A DNA stretch of 64,000 nucleotides from Veillonella sp. 3891 (GCF_003992315.1 NZ_RQVE01000001.1:1-64000), one strand, 5' to 3'; counted from the stretch's first letter, positions 35,918 to 44,714 are shown. The notes: generated by a model not told the origin, from the letters alone. A program made the numbers and translations.

Positions 35918-36409
35918 TTACCAGCGATCAACGCCAAGATGTTTTTCCATGCGGCGCATCATGCGTGCGAAAGCGTCGTCTTCTTCTTTCTTTTGAGATT
36001 TTGTTTCCTCAGCTACAGGAATGATATTGTTAGATGTGATAATTACTGTATCTCCGAAAGAATGGTAGGTATGACCTCCTACACGTTTAGTTTGGGAGTA
36101 GCTTTCATCGTAAGAGTATGGTTCTACACGATCTTTATGGAAGAAGTCGTCCTTATTATATTCACGTACACCCGCGTTGTAAGCATCGATAGCGGCACGT
36201 TTTTTAGTAATTAACATTTGAATCACTGCATCTGTATCGGCTAAGTAATCCTCTAGATCCTTTGTATAGGCCTTCATATCTTCCGTAGATGCCATTTTGA
36301 AAGACACAGGTTTATGTTCTCCCTGAAAACTAGGGTAATTAATGGATGCAGCAAAAGCGGAAGAGCCGATAGTCATGGCTAGGGTTGTTAATAGTAATGC
36401 ACGTTTCAT
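35918..36409 (-). CDS. Secreted hypothetical protein
   Basis: 163 residues. A clear signal peptide (MKRALLLTTLAMTIGSSAFA, cleavage likely after AFA at 20) is followed by a charged, mostly helical domain. Residues near 60-80 (KKRAAIDAYNAGVREYN) and the end (DDAFARMMRRMEKHLGVDRW) are helical. No lipobox is present, so it is probably periplasmic in a diderm cell. GGAGAC lies before the ATG. It is not recognised. Confidence 0.8.
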   Translation of the reverse strand: MKRALLLTTLAMTIGSSAFAASINYPSFQGEHKPVSFKMASTEDMKAYTKDLEDYLADTDAVIQMLITKKRAAIDAYNAGVREYNKDDFFHKDRVEPYSYDESYSQTKRVGGHTYHSFGDTVIITSNNIIPVAEETKSQKKEEDDAFARMMRRMEKHLGVDRW

Positions 36410-36689
36410 AAGCGTCTCCTTCTTAGTATCTAGTTTATAAATATTAATTAGGTATCTCCTATTAGTAGGTTACCCAGAGTATATTATATGCTATTTCAAG
36501 GCTTTCATAGGGAGGGTAAACTATGAATTAACATATAATTAGAAGCATAAAGGTTAGGATTCATTTAGTGTACCTTATCATCTGTAACTAAAGTATATCT
36601 TACTAATATGAAGAGAAGATGATGAATACTAAAAGATAGTTATCTCGGCTACATAGAGAATATCCATGAACTTATATAGATTAGCATAC

Positions 36690-36718
36690 AAAAAAGCGAC
36701 TGTTTTCACAGTCGCTTT
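36690..36718 (-). terminator. Terminator of the rubrerythrin transcript
   Basis: AAAGCGACTG pairs with CAGTCGCTTT and on the minus strand is followed by T6. It lies about 200 bases behind rubrerythrin. The 36410-36689 stretch holds the promoter region of the secreted protein; no gene or RNA is recognised there. Confidence 0.7.
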
Positions 36719-36739
36719 AGTATACCTATACTAGCTCTA

Positions 36740-36786
36740 ACCCACTTGGGATGATGTATATTTAATTTGACCCACTTGGGTAGACA
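36740..36786. repeat. Twin ACCCACTTGGG dyads
   Basis: ACCCACTTGGG occurs twice within 45 bases (about 36740 and 36773). Each is a near-perfect palindrome (ACCCA-CT-TGGGT). They lie in the 3' region of the rubrerythrin transcript, where no start is near. They may be protein sites or small RNA hairpins. Confidence 0.4.
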
Positions 36787-36915
36787 TCATTACTACTTAG
36801 TATATTGTGTATATCAGGCACTTGCCTTTAGAACTACTTAGTTCTTATATAGATTGGTTTGTATCACTTGATACAGTTGTATAGTACTTACCTAAGAAAC
36901 CACTCGGTTTACTAA

Positions 36916-37464
36916 TTAGATAAGAGTTTCTCCGTGTTGAGAGAAGAATGCTTGTGGATGAGCACATACTGGGCAAAGTTTAGGAGCTTCTTCGCCGATG
37001 TGGATGTAACCACAGTTAGCACAGATCCAAGCAACTGGTTGTTCACGTTTGAATACTGTACCGCCTTCAACAGCAGTTACAAGGTCAAGGTAACGTTCTT
37101 CGTGACGAGCTTCGATAACACCAACTTGTTCGAATAAGTAAGCGATTTTAGCGAAACCTTCTTCTTTTGCAACTTTAGCAAATTCTGGGTACATTACAGT
37201 GTGTTCGTAGTGTTCACCAGCAGCAGCGTCTTTTAAGTTGATCGCTACGTCAGCGTTTACATCGCCACCGTGTAACAATTTGAACCATACTTTAGCATGA
37301 GCGGATTCGTTGATTGCTGTTTCTTCGAAGTAATCAGCGATTTTGTTCATACCAGCTTTGCGAGCTGCACTTGCATAGTATGTATATTTACGGTTAGCTT
37401 GAGATTCACCAGCGAATGCTGCTTGAAGATTTTTTTCTGTTTGAGTACCTTTTAATTCTGGCAT
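36916..37464 (-). CDS. rbr: Rubrerythrin
   Basis: 182 residues. The N-terminal four-helix di-iron domain has EXXH-type ligands: GESQANRKYTYYA (first helix), AINESAHAKVWFK, and EVGVIEARHEERY as FEQVGVIEARHEERY. The C-terminal rubredoxin domain has C-A-N-C-G-Y (about 149) and C-P-V-C-A-H. It reduces hydrogen peroxide in anaerobes, taking electrons through the rubredoxin iron. AGGAAAG precedes the ATG. A strong promoter with a palindrome in the first transcribed bases lies about 125 bases upstream, consistent with stress control. Confidence 0.95.
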   Translation of the reverse strand: MPELKGTQTEKNLQAAFAGESQANRKYTYYASAARKAGMNKIADYFEETAINESAHAKVWFKLLHGGDVNADVAINLKDAAAGEHYEHTVMYPEFAKVAKEEGFAKIAYLFEQVGVIEARHEERYLDLVTAVEGGTVFKREQPVAWICANCGYIHIGEEAPKLCPVCAHPQAFFSQHGETLI

Positions 37465-37554
37465 TTTCTTTCCTCCATGTACTTTACATAGTTGTAATAA
37501 AATAAATACTTATTTGTATAGTGGGCTTATTCACTTGAACAAGTCCCTATTGAT

Positions 37555-37616
37555 TTCGTTACTTAACGAATAATCATTGTTGATTACATTATAGACTATG
37601 AAAATGAGAAATGCAA
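37555..37616 (-). promoter_or_regulatory. Rubrerythrin promoter with operator-like palindrome
   Basis: On the minus strand TTGCAT (37611-37616), 17 bases, TATAAT (37588-37593). TTCGTTA-CT-TAACGAA (37555-37570) lies about 11-26 bases past the start point, and ACTTG-AA-CAAGT (37533-37544) further on. These may be repressor sites or a leader hairpin. The remaining 37617-37994 has no gene; a TATACT box near 37958 probably serves the DUF951 gene. Confidence 0.55.
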
Positions 37617-37994
37617 GTCTTTTTTTAGAAAATTTTAAAAATTTTTTATAAATGATAAAGTCTCTCAATCGGCTTTATTATCGTATTTATAGTCGTTTAA
37701 TTCCCTGTAAAAATAAGGGGATTACACAGAAAAGAAATTGAGAATCGAACTCAAAAGATAAAACCGTAATGATAATATATAGAAAACCCTCTATTTATAG
37801 GCTTTCCTAGAGAGGAAGAAGTAACAGGTGCTTGTAAGATACTACTAAGTGATACTAGTCATCAATGCTATTAGTATATTTGTATATTTGTATAAGATAG
37901 AGGGGAAACTTTCACAAATGCACATAGGGCCCTATAGAGAAATGTATTGTTAGATGATATACTATAGACATAATCATGGAAATAGGAGGTGCCT

Positions 37995-38201
37995 ATGGGA
38001 TTTGTAAAATACCAAGTAGGTGATGTGGTACAAATGAAGAAGCCTCATCCTTGTGGTAGTCAGAATTGGGAGATTAAACGAACTGGCGTTGACTTTGTAA
38101 CAGTCTGTGAAGGCTGTGGGCATCAAGTGATGATACCACGACCTAAGTTTGAAAAGAATGTAAAAAAGATAGTATCCAGAAAAGAAGCAACAGAAGAATA
38201 A
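37995..38201 (+). CDS. DUF951-family small zinc-ribbon-like protein
   Basis: 68 residues from ATG 37995 (AGGAGG before it); a GTG at 37989 is too close to the ribosome site. It has the full DUF951 pattern: GDVVQMKKPHPCG, then W-E-I-x-R-T-G-V-D, C-x-x-CGHQVMIPR. Two cysteine groups (PHPCG and CEGCGH) suggest metal binding. Function is unknown; the family is widespread in Firmicutes and often lies near ychF, as it does here within 3 kb. Confidence 0.93.
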   Translation: MGFVKYQVGDVVQMKKPHPCGSQNWEIKRTGVDFVTVCEGCGHQVMIPRPKFEKNVKKIVSRKEATEE

Positions 38202-38245
38202 GATGTGTTCGTATATCAGTATAGTTTTCTAGGAGAGGGATATCT

Positions 38246-39274
38246 ATGGTTGATTTAACGAAATATGCAGCCAAGGGTGGTTGCGCGTGTAAGATTGGGC
38301 CTCATATCTTAGCGGATGTGTTGCAACATATGCAGATGCCTACGCATCCAGCTGTATTGACCGATGCATCTGGTATGGAAGATGCTGGGGTGTATCAAAT
38401 TAATGATAGTCAAGCCATTGTACAGACGGTGGATTTTTTTACACCTCCAGTGGCAGATCCTAGACTCTTTGGTCGAGTGGCGGCGTGTAATAGCCTAAGC
38501 GATGTATATGCTATGGGTGGTACTCCCATCTCAGCGCTGAATATTGTAGGTTTTCCGGTGCCTTTAGTGAAAGAAGGTGTCCTTCGTGAGGTATTAGAAG
38601 GTGCTAATGAGGTCTTACTAGAGACAGGAGTAGCGCTTCTTGGTGGTCATAGTATTGAAAATGAAGTGCCTGTTTTTGGAATGGCTGTGACAGGTCTCAT
38701 CGATCCTCGACATATTTGGACTAATGGAGATGCTCGAGTTGGGGATGTGCTGATTCTATCTAAACCGATTGGGACCGGGATTATGAACACGGCTGCAAAA
38801 GGTGGCGTATTCTCGGAAGGTGTGCAGGAAGCTATGCAAAGCATGGGAACGATTAATAAAGGGGCTCGAGATGTGGCTGCACAGTTTGCTGTTCATGGCT
38901 GTACGGATATTACAGGGTTTAGTTTAATTGGTCATGTGTCTGAAATGGCAAAAGCTAGTGGAACCTCTATTGAACTCTATGTGGAGCAAATTCCTCTCTT
39001 TACCGATGTATTAGAGGCTGCTAGTATGGGTTTAGTTCCAGCGTCCACGTATGGGAATCGCAAGGCTCTGGGAGACCAAGCAGAATTTTCGGCTCATTTA
39101 GAGCCTGTATGGAGCGATATTTGCTTTGATCCACAAACATCGGGTGGTTTATTATTTGCTTGTTCTGAAAGTGAAGGAAAGCAGTTGCTTTCAGAGTTAC
39201 AAGCAAAGGGTTTACAGGCTGCACAGATCGGCCGTGTCATTCAGGAAGGAAGGAAACAAGTCTATGTCAAATAA
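38246..39274 (+). CDS. selD: Selenide, water dikinase (selenophosphate synthetase), cysteine form
   Basis: 342 residues behind AGGAGAGGG. The glycine-rich N-terminus has GGCACK (11-16); the catalytic position is Cys13, not selenocysteine, with K16 following. Further motifs are QTVDFFTPPV, GRVAACNSLSDVYAMGG and LLGGHSIE. It makes selenophosphate from selenide and ATP, the selenium donor for Sec-tRNA, 2-selenouridine or the selenium cofactor of molybdenum hydroxylases. It overlaps yedF by 11 bases. Confidence 0.96.
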   Translation: MVDLTKYAAKGGCACKIGPHILADVLQHMQMPTHPAVLTDASGMEDAGVYQINDSQAIVQTVDFFTPPVADPRLFGRVAACNSLSDVYAMGGTPISALNIVGFPVPLVKEGVLREVLEGANEVLLETGVALLGGHSIENEVPVFGMAVTGLIDPRHIWTNGDARVGDVLILSKPIGTGIMNTAAKGGVFSEGVQEAMQSMGTINKGARDVAAQFAVHGCTDITGFSLIGHVSEMAKASGTSIELYVEQIPLFTDVLEAASMGLVPASTYGNRKALGDQAEFSAHLEPVWSDICFDPQTSGGLLFACSESEGKQLLSELQAKGLQAAQIGRVIQEGRKQVYVK

Positions 39275-40136
39275 AGAAGTAACGATAGATATGCGAGGCC
39301 AAGTATGCCCAGCGCCGGTGATTGAAGCGAAAAAGGCGATGGATGCCGATGCAAATACGTATGTGAAAGTCATCGTCGACAATGATGTGAGTCGTGACAA
39401 TGTGGTGAAATTAGGGGAATACCGAGGCTATGAAAACCATGTGCTAGAGCAAGAGGGAAATTACATTGTGGTATTGATTCCTCCTACAGCGGTGAAAGAG
39501 GAAGTGGCTGCGGTTAGTGCTGTGAATATTCAAACGTCGAATGATCTAGAAGACCTAGATTTGGAAGCTATTTTTGAAAATGAATTTGCTGCCCCTTTAG
39601 GAAAGGTTGTCACAAATACAACGATTGCTGGTGGAGAGGCCCCATTTTATATGACAAATGGAACAGGTAGCTTGGAACGTAGCATAGCAGCCTATGAAAA
39701 AACAAAAGCAGAAAAAGCAGCTATGGGCGCACCGATTAGTCAAGATACGGTACCACCTGAATTGATGGGAACTGCGGGACCGTCTGTGCCAACCTCTTCT
39801 ATGGGCGGTAAAGTGCTATTGTTGACAAAAGATTATTTAGGGGAAGGCAGTGAAGAGTTAGGTCGTAATTTGATGAAAACGTTCATCTATGTATTGACAG
39901 AAACAGATGTGAAACCAAAAGCCATCTATTGCATTAATAGCGCTGCAAAAATGCTAGTAGAAGGGTCGGAACATATAGAAAACTTGAAAGCCTTAGAAGC
40001 GGCAGGGGTCACTGTTAGTGGTTGTGGCATTTGCTTAGACTTTTACGAGGTGAAAGACAAAGTACAAGTAGGCACTATTACGAATCTGTATGCTATTACT
40101 GAAAGTATGATGCAAGAACCCTTTGTTACATTGTAA
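39264..40136 (+). CDS. yedF: Selenium metabolism protein YedF
   Basis: 290 residues from ATG 39264, with GGAAGGAAGG shortly before it inside selD. The N-terminal TusA-like domain has MRGQVCPAPVIEAKKAM with the sulfur-carrier cysteine at about 14. The C-terminal DsrE-like domain has KVLLLTKDYLGEGSEELG and VSGCGICLDFYEV with two cysteines. Between them lies a variable linker of about 100 residues. Family members (TIGR03527) always occur with selD and are thought to handle reactive selenium. The overlap with selD indicates translational coupling. Confidence 0.93.
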   Translation: MSNKEVTIDMRGQVCPAPVIEAKKAMDADANTYVKVIVDNDVSRDNVVKLGEYRGYENHVLEQEGNYIVVLIPPTAVKEEVAAVSAVNIQTSNDLEDLDLEAIFENEFAAPLGKVVTNTTIAGGEAPFYMTNGTGSLERSIAAYEKTKAEKAAMGAPISQDTVPPELMGTAGPSVPTSSMGGKVLLLTKDYLGEGSEELGRNLMKTFIYVLTETDVKPKAIYCINSAAKMLVEGSEHIENLKALEAAGVTVSGCGICLDFYEVKDKVQVGTITNLYAITESMMQEPFVTL

Positions 40137-40194
40137 TTAGAGGCGTGGTAACATTGACAGATAGAACTGGAAAGATGGAATGAGGTAGGCGGAC

Positions 40195-40509
40195 ATGAAC
40201 GTTTTTGCAGTAGATAGTAAGAAACCTGATACAGCCACAGATAAGGTACCACAAAAAGTACTCGTTCTATTTAGCTCTTACTATTTTGCAGACAAAGCAG
40301 ATAAAATGCTAGGGCAATATAAAGTGCCTCATCAGTTAATGCCAGTTCCACCAGAGCTATCTAGCGCTTGTGGGCTCTCTATTGGTGTGCAAGAAGAATA
40401 CATAGAAGAAGTGTTGCGTATCTTTGAAGTAGAAAAAATAACCCCTTCTCATATGTATTATTATGAAAAGGGGAAAGAGCCGATAGAATATGTACGTACA
40501 CTTTGCTAA
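40195..40509 (+). CDS. DUF3343 putative sulfur/selenium carrier protein
   Basis: 104 residues. The DUF3343 part includes FSSYYFADKADKMLGQYKVP, MPVPPELSSACGLSIGV with a single conserved cysteine, and a final YYYEKGKEPIEYV. The family accompanies SelD/YedF and is predicted to carry selenium or sulfur on that cysteine. An N-terminal leader of about 20 polar residues precedes the domain. AGGTAGG lies before the ATG. It is the third gene of the selenium operon, closed by a terminator. Confidence 0.88.
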   Translation: MNVFAVDSKKPDTATDKVPQKVLVLFSSYYFADKADKMLGQYKVPHQLMPVPPELSSACGLSIGVQEEYIEEVLRIFEVEKITPSHMYYYEKGKEPIEYVRTLC

Positions 40510-40565
40510 CATAGGTAATAGTAAATAGTTGAGGATGTATTAAAATAGTATAAACAGTATAAAAG

Positions 40566-40598
40566 CTAGGCACACGGAAAATGTGTGCCTAGTTTTTT
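40566..40598 (+). terminator. Terminator of the selenium operon
   Basis: CTAGGCACAC pairs with GTGTGCCTAG, followed by T6. Confidence 0.9.
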
Positions 40599-40688
40599 AT
40601 GCGTAGTTTGTATGTAAACGTGTTTATATGCTTGCATCATTGATAGATACATATTGTAAATGAGTTTTGAAGTGAAAGAAAGTAAAAG

Positions 40689-40734
40689 AGGCATATACAG
40701 TGATATTCTAAGTCAAAGTACACTGTATATGCCT
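40689..40734 (-). terminator. Terminator of ychF
   Basis: AGGCATATACAGTG pairs perfectly with CACTGTATATGCCT; on the minus strand CTCTTTTACTTTC follows. It lies 20 bases behind ychF. Confidence 0.78.
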
Positions 40735-40753
40735 GTATTGTATTAGTAGGTTA

Positions 40754-41860
40754 TTATACGTTGAAGCGGAAATGCGTTACATCGCCGTCTTTCATGATAT
40801 AGTCTTTGCCTTCTAGGCGAACAAGACCTTTTTCTTTAGCCGCATTTTGGCTGCCGCAAGCTTCTAAATCGTCAAAGGATACGATTTCTGCACGAATGAA
40901 ACCTTTTTCGATGTCAGAGTGGATTTTACCGGCTGCTTGAGGTGCTTTTGTGCCTTCTACAATAGTCCAAGCGCGAGCTTCCATTTCGCCCGCTGTAAAG
41001 TAGTTAATTAAACCCAATAAGGAATAACTAGCTTTGATTAATTTTGTTAAACCACTTTCTTCTAACCCAAGGTCAGCTAAGAAAGCCGTTGCTTCTTCGT
41101 CGGATAATTCAGCAATTTCAGATTCAATGCGAGCAGATACCACAACTACGCCAGAGCCTTCTTTTGCTGCATATTCTTCTACTTGCTTTACAAATTCGTT
41201 GCCAGAGTAATCGGATACTTCGTCTTCTCCCACGTTGGCTACGTATAAAGATTTTTTAGCTGTTAATAGTGTTAAGTCTTTTAAGATTTCCAATTCATCT
41301 TCTGTTAAGCCTTGGGCACGAACAGGAATAGCATCGCCTAATGCAGCAGATACTTTTTCTAAAATAGGCGCTTCAATGCGAGCATCTTTGTCACCAGATT
41401 TTGCTAACTTAGCAATACGTTGTAAGCGTTTATCTACGCTTTCAAGGTCGGCTAAACAAAGTTCAGTGTTGATGATTTCAATATCGCGAACAGGATCTAC
41501 AGAACCAGCCACATGTGTAATGTTAGGGTCATCGAAACAACGAATGACTTGAGCGATGGCATCGACTTGGCGAATGTGGCTTAAGAATTTGTTACCCAAA
41601 CCTTCACCTTTGGATGCACCAGCCACTAATCCAGCGATGTCTACGAAACGCATAGCAGCTGGTAAGATGCGTTTAGAACCGAACATCTCAGCCAACACAG
41701 CTAAACGAGCGTCTGGTACGTCTACTACGCCTACATTTGGTTCAATGGTACAAAAAGGGTAGTTTGCTGCTTCTGCGCCAGCTTTTGTAATAGCATTAAA
41801 CAATGTACTTTTTCCGACATTTGGAAGGCCTACAATGCCTACTTCTAAATTTGTGCTCAT
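40754..41860 (-). CDS. ychF: Redox-regulated ATPase YchF/OLA1
   Basis: 368 residues. GLPNVGKSTLFNAIT (P-loop, about 10-24), DIAGLV (switch), a coiled-coil insertion near 130-200, and the C-terminal TGS domain with YFTAGEMEARAW and SFDDL. The specificity motif here is N-V-G-E-D instead of NKxD, the hallmark of an ATP-preferring Obg-family member. YchF binds ribosomes and influences oxidative stress and leaderless translation. The leader is about 155 nt and contains two structured hairpins. Confidence 0.96.
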   Translation of the reverse strand: MSTNLEVGIVGLPNVGKSTLFNAITKAGAEAANYPFCTIEPNVGVVDVPDARLAVLAEMFGSKRILPAAMRFVDIAGLVAGASKGEGLGNKFLSHIRQVDAIAQVIRCFDDPNITHVAGSVDPVRDIEIINTELCLADLESVDKRLQRIAKLAKSGDKDARIEAPILEKVSAALGDAIPVRAQGLTEDELEILKDLTLLTAKKSLYVANVGEDEVSDYSGNEFVKQVEEYAAKEGSGVVVVSARIESEIAELSDEEATAFLADLGLEESGLTKLIKASYSLLGLINYFTAGEMEARAWTIVEGTKAPQAAGKIHSDIEKGFIRAEIVSFDDLEACGSQNAAKEKGLVRLEGKDYIMKDGDVTHFRFNV

Positions 41861-41910
41861 GTGAGGGTAACTCCTTTGTTAATTGCGAAAAAATATCGAA
41901 GTAATATAAA

Positions 41911-42018
41911 GGCCTAACGATATAAGGTTTCGCGTACCTTAACACGTTAGGCATTTCGATTTTTGATACGTTTCGAGATGAGCCTAACGCCTAGTGCGCG
42001 TTGTGGGCTCTCTTTTTT
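41911..42018. repeat. Structured RNA element in the ychF leader, second copy at 52.46-52.53 kb
   Basis: GGCCTAACG...CGTTAGGC with an inner stem AAGGT/ACCTT (41911-41953) is followed after about 20 bases by CGAGATGAGCCTAACGC and a GC-rich stem ending in TCTTTTTT (to 42018). The minus strand at 52460-52531 has the same order: GGCCTAACG-ATAT-inner stem-CGTTAGGCC, about 20 bases, CGAGATGAGCTTGACGC. At 52.5 kb this is the 3' region of a toxin mRNA; here the toxin frame is missing. It could be a decayed toxin-antitoxin copy. Confidence 0.5.
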
Positions 42019-42026
42019 ACAGTCAT

Positions 42027-42056
42027 AGTATACCATAATTGCATACTACCTGCCAA
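42027..42056 (-). promoter_or_regulatory. ychF promoter
   Basis: On the minus strand TTGGCA (42051-42056), 18 bases, TATACT (42027-42032). Confidence 0.65.
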
Positions 42057-42076
42057 TAGATTTATAGAAAATATAA

Positions 42077-42125
42077 AAATAGAGGAACGTTGACACTTTT
42101 TGATCGACGTTCCTCTATTTTTTTA
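42077..42125. terminator. Bidirectional-type terminator behind ddh
   Basis: AAATAGAGGAACGT pairs with ACGTTCCTCTATTT, with A-rich and T-rich flanks. It ends the ddh transcript on the minus strand. Confidence 0.85.
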
Positions 42126-42186
42126 GTGCTATTTGTTACAACCTCGTGTATCTCATGAAAGGAGATACTATTGTCAAAGGTATATC

Positions 42187-43161
42187 TTATAGATAATGGG
42201 CACGTAATTCTTCAGCAGATTTTGGGGATAACCAAGCTGGTGCGATATCGAATACTGTGAAAGTACCACGGCCACCATGTGCTGCTAAGCGATGTACGCC
42301 ACGGGCGAAGGCAACGAGTACTGCACCAGTGAACTCAGGGTTAGAATCTAATTGTAAACCGAAGTCGTAGATGTGTTTTGTACCTGTTGTAGTTTCGCCA
42401 CTACGGATGACAAGACCACCATGAGGGATGCCTCTGTGGTGGGCATCTAACTCTTCTTGGGAAATGAAAGTCACTGTTGTTTCATAACCAACGAAGTAGT
42501 TAGGCATTGTTTTGATTTCGTTTTCAATGCGAGCTGCATCAGCGCCTTCTTCAAGCGCTACATAGCATTCGCGAAGGTGAGAAGAAGTCGCTGTGACTTC
42601 AGGAGTTTCACCATTGCGGATGGCAGAGATGATTTCTTGTTTAGGTACAGTGTATTGACGAGCATCTGCTACGCCTTCGATACGACGGATTGCATCGGAA
42701 TGACCTTGAGATACGCCACGGCCCCAGAATGTGTAAGAATCACCTTGTGGTAAGATGCTTTCAGCGTATACACGTTGCAAGGAGAACATGCCAGGGTCCC
42801 AACCGCAAGAAATTAAAGCAGCAGTGCCAGCTTCTTGTGCTACTTTACGTACGTTTTCGAAATGCTCAGGGATGCGAGCATGTGTGTCGAAACTATCGAT
42901 GACATTGAAATGAGCTGCGATAGCTGGAGTTTGATCGATTAGGTCTGTGGCACTACCACCGCATAATACCATGACGTCGATTTTGCCTTTGAAAGATTCA
43001 ACTTCTTCCATAGTGTAGCTAGGCACGCCACTGACAGTTTGTAAACCAGAACGGCGAGAGAATACACCGACTAATTCCATATCTGGTTGTAATGCTACAG
43101 CCGCTTCTACACCGCGACCAAGGTTACCGTATCCAACGATACCAATACGAATGTTGCTCAT
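42187..43161 (-). CDS. ddh: meso-Diaminopimelate dehydrogenase
   Basis: 324 residues from ATG 43161 (AAAGGAAG before it); the longer frame from 43194 runs through a leader hairpin and lacks a ribosome site. Rossmann start IRIGIVGYGNLGRGVE, then VFSRR (NADP phosphate), CGGSATDL and SCGWDPGMFSLQR; the substrate-binding end has THRGIPHGG-like HHRGIPHGGLVIR. It makes meso-diaminopimelate from tetrahydrodipicolinate in one reductive amination step, for peptidoglycan and lysine. Confidence 0.95.
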   Translation of the reverse strand: MSNIRIGIVGYGNLGRGVEAAVALQPDMELVGVFSRRSGLQTVSGVPSYTMEEVESFKGKIDVMVLCGGSATDLIDQTPAIAAHFNVIDSFDTHARIPEHFENVRKVAQEAGTAALISCGWDPGMFSLQRVYAESILPQGDSYTFWGRGVSQGHSDAIRRIEGVADARQYTVPKQEIISAIRNGETPEVTATSSHLRECYVALEEGADAARIENEIKTMPNYFVGYETTVTFISQEELDAHHRGIPHGGLVIRSGETTTGTKHIYDFGLQLDSNPEFTGAVLVAFARGVHRLAAHGGRGTFTVFDIAPAWLSPKSAEELRAHYL

Positions 43162-43176
43162 GTTACTTCCTTTCGT

Positions 43177-43192
43177 GAAAGTTGACACTTTC
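43177..43192 (-). promoter_or_regulatory. Leader dyad before ddh
   Basis: GAAAGT-TGAC-ACTTTC, a perfect 6-bp inverted repeat directly upstream of the ribosome site of ddh. It can form a leader hairpin or be an operator. Confidence 0.4.
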
Positions 43193-43323
43193 ATTAATAT
43201 GAAACACTATACGGACTGTAATAAGAAATTACAGTATATGATGAAATACAATAGAGGAACTGTGTCCGCTATTTTTCGCATGTACCATTATAGCGAAAAA
43301 TTCCCATGGAGAAAAGGGGGATT

Positions 43324-44553
43324 TTAAAATTGTAGTGTTTTAATACGTTCTACTGCACGAAGTGTATTTTCACGGCTGCCAAAGGCAGTTAAGCGTAAAT
43401 AACCTTCACCTTCCGGACCAAAACCAGAACCAGGAGTGCTCACAATGTGTACTTTTTCTAATAAAGTGTCGAATAAGTCCCAGCTACTCATGCCAGCAGG
43501 AGCTTGGATCCAAATGTATGGGGCATCTACACCACCAAATACAGTAAGACCAATAGCTTCTAAGCCTTCACGAATGATACGAGCGTTTTCCATGTAATAA
43601 GCGATGTGCTCTTTGATTTGGGCACGACCTTCTGGAGTGTAAACAGCAGCAGCACCACGTTGGATGATGTAAGGAACACCGTTGAATTTTGTCGTTTGGC
43701 GACGATTCCACATAGGATTTAGAGGAACGCGTTTGCCTTCTGCGTTTTTAGCCGTTACTTCATGAGGAACTACTGTGTAGGCGCAACGAGTGCCAGTAAA
43801 TCCAGCTGTTTTAGAGAAAGATCTGAATTCGATAGCCACTTCACGAGCGCCTTCGATTTCATAAATAGAACGAACTGTATCCGTAGAAGTGATGAAAGCT
43901 TCGTAAGCAGAGTCGAACATCAAAATCGCTTCGTTTTCTTTACACCATTGCACCCATTCTGCTAAGCGAGCACGGCTTAATACAGTACCAGTTGGATTGT
44001 TAGGGCAGCAAAGGTATACGATATCTACTCGCTCTTTTGGAAATGCAGGAGAGAAGTTGTTCTCTGCATTCGTTGGTAGGTATACTACTTTTTCATAAAT
44101 ACCATCGATAGCTTTGCCAGTACGACCGCCCATGACATTGGAATCTAGGTATACAGGGTATACAGGGTCGGTGATTGCAATGATGTTATCTTCGGAGAAA
44201 ATTTCTTGGATGTTACCCACATCAGATTTTGCTCCGTCAGACACGAATATTTCATCCGGTTGGATTGTGATGCCTAGGGGAGCGTAATCTCCTTCGGCGA
44301 TAGCGTTGCGCAAGAAATCGTAGCCTTGTTCAGGGCCGTAGCCACGGAATGTGTCGGCAGATCCCATTTCATCTACTGCTGCATGCATAGCTTCGATGAC
44401 AGCCGGTACAAGAGGACGTGTCACATCACCAATGCCAAGGCGAATGATGTCTGCATCAGGATGGCTTTCTTTGAAAGCTTCTACTTTACGAGCAATATTA
44501 GCGAATAAATAAGAACCTTGTAGGTTTTCATAATTTGGATTTACAGTAGCCAT
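43324..44553 (-). CDS. dapL: LL-diaminopimelate aminotransferase
   Basis: 409 residues, the normal DapL length. The N-terminus has [20 protein letters not shown], then [13 protein letters not shown] and [14 protein letters not shown]. The PLP lysine lies in [15 protein letters not shown] (about 245). C-terminal [20 protein letters not shown] is diagnostic. It converts tetrahydrodipicolinate and glutamate to LL-diaminopimelate in a single step. GGAGCTCC lies before the ATG. Together with ddh next door the genome encodes two short routes to diaminopimelate. Confidence 0.96.
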   Translation of the reverse strand: MATVNPNYENLQGSYLFANIARKVEAFKESHPDADIIRLGIGDVTRPLVPAVIEAMHAAVDEMGSADTFRGYGPEQGYDFLRNAIAEGDYAPLGITIQPDEIFVSDGAKSDVGNIQEIFSEDNIIAITDPVYPVYLDSNVMGGRTGKAIDGIYEKVVYLPTNAENNFSPAFPKERVDIVYLCCPNNPTGTVLSRARLAEWVQWCKENEAILMFDSAYEAFITSTDTVRSIYEIEGAREVAIEFRSFSKTAGFTGTRCAYTVVPHEVTAKNAEGKRVPLNPMWNRRQTTKFNGVPYIIQRGAAAVYTPEGRAQIKEHIAYYMENARIIREGLEAIGLTVFGGVDAPYIWIQAPAGMSSWDLFDTLLEKVHIVSTPGSGFGPEGEGYLRLTAFGSRENTLRAVERIKTLQF

Positions 44554-44670
44554 AGGAGCTCCTTATCTTAAAATATAACAATAGTAATCTATAGAGAAGC
44601 AAAGGGACTTCAAGAGAACCTTTAAATTGCATCTCTATATTCTATAGTATTAATAGCAATATGTCAAAGC

Positions 44671-44703
44671 AAAAAACAGGACCGCTCTAAGAACGGCCCT
44701 GTA
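44671..44703 (-). terminator. Terminator of the MATE gene
   Basis: CAGGGCCG pairs with CGGTCCTG (G-T included), followed on the minus strand by T6. Confidence 0.75.
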
Positions 44704-44714
44704 AAGGTTAATAG

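Noticed and set aside
37500-37540. PerR box before rubrerythrin
   Set aside because: AT-rich words such as AAATAAGTATTTATTT are present, but the TTATAATnATTATAA pattern is not matched.
38246-38300. In-frame TGA selenocysteine codon in selD
   Set aside because: The catalytic position is TGC (Cys13); there is no in-frame TGA.
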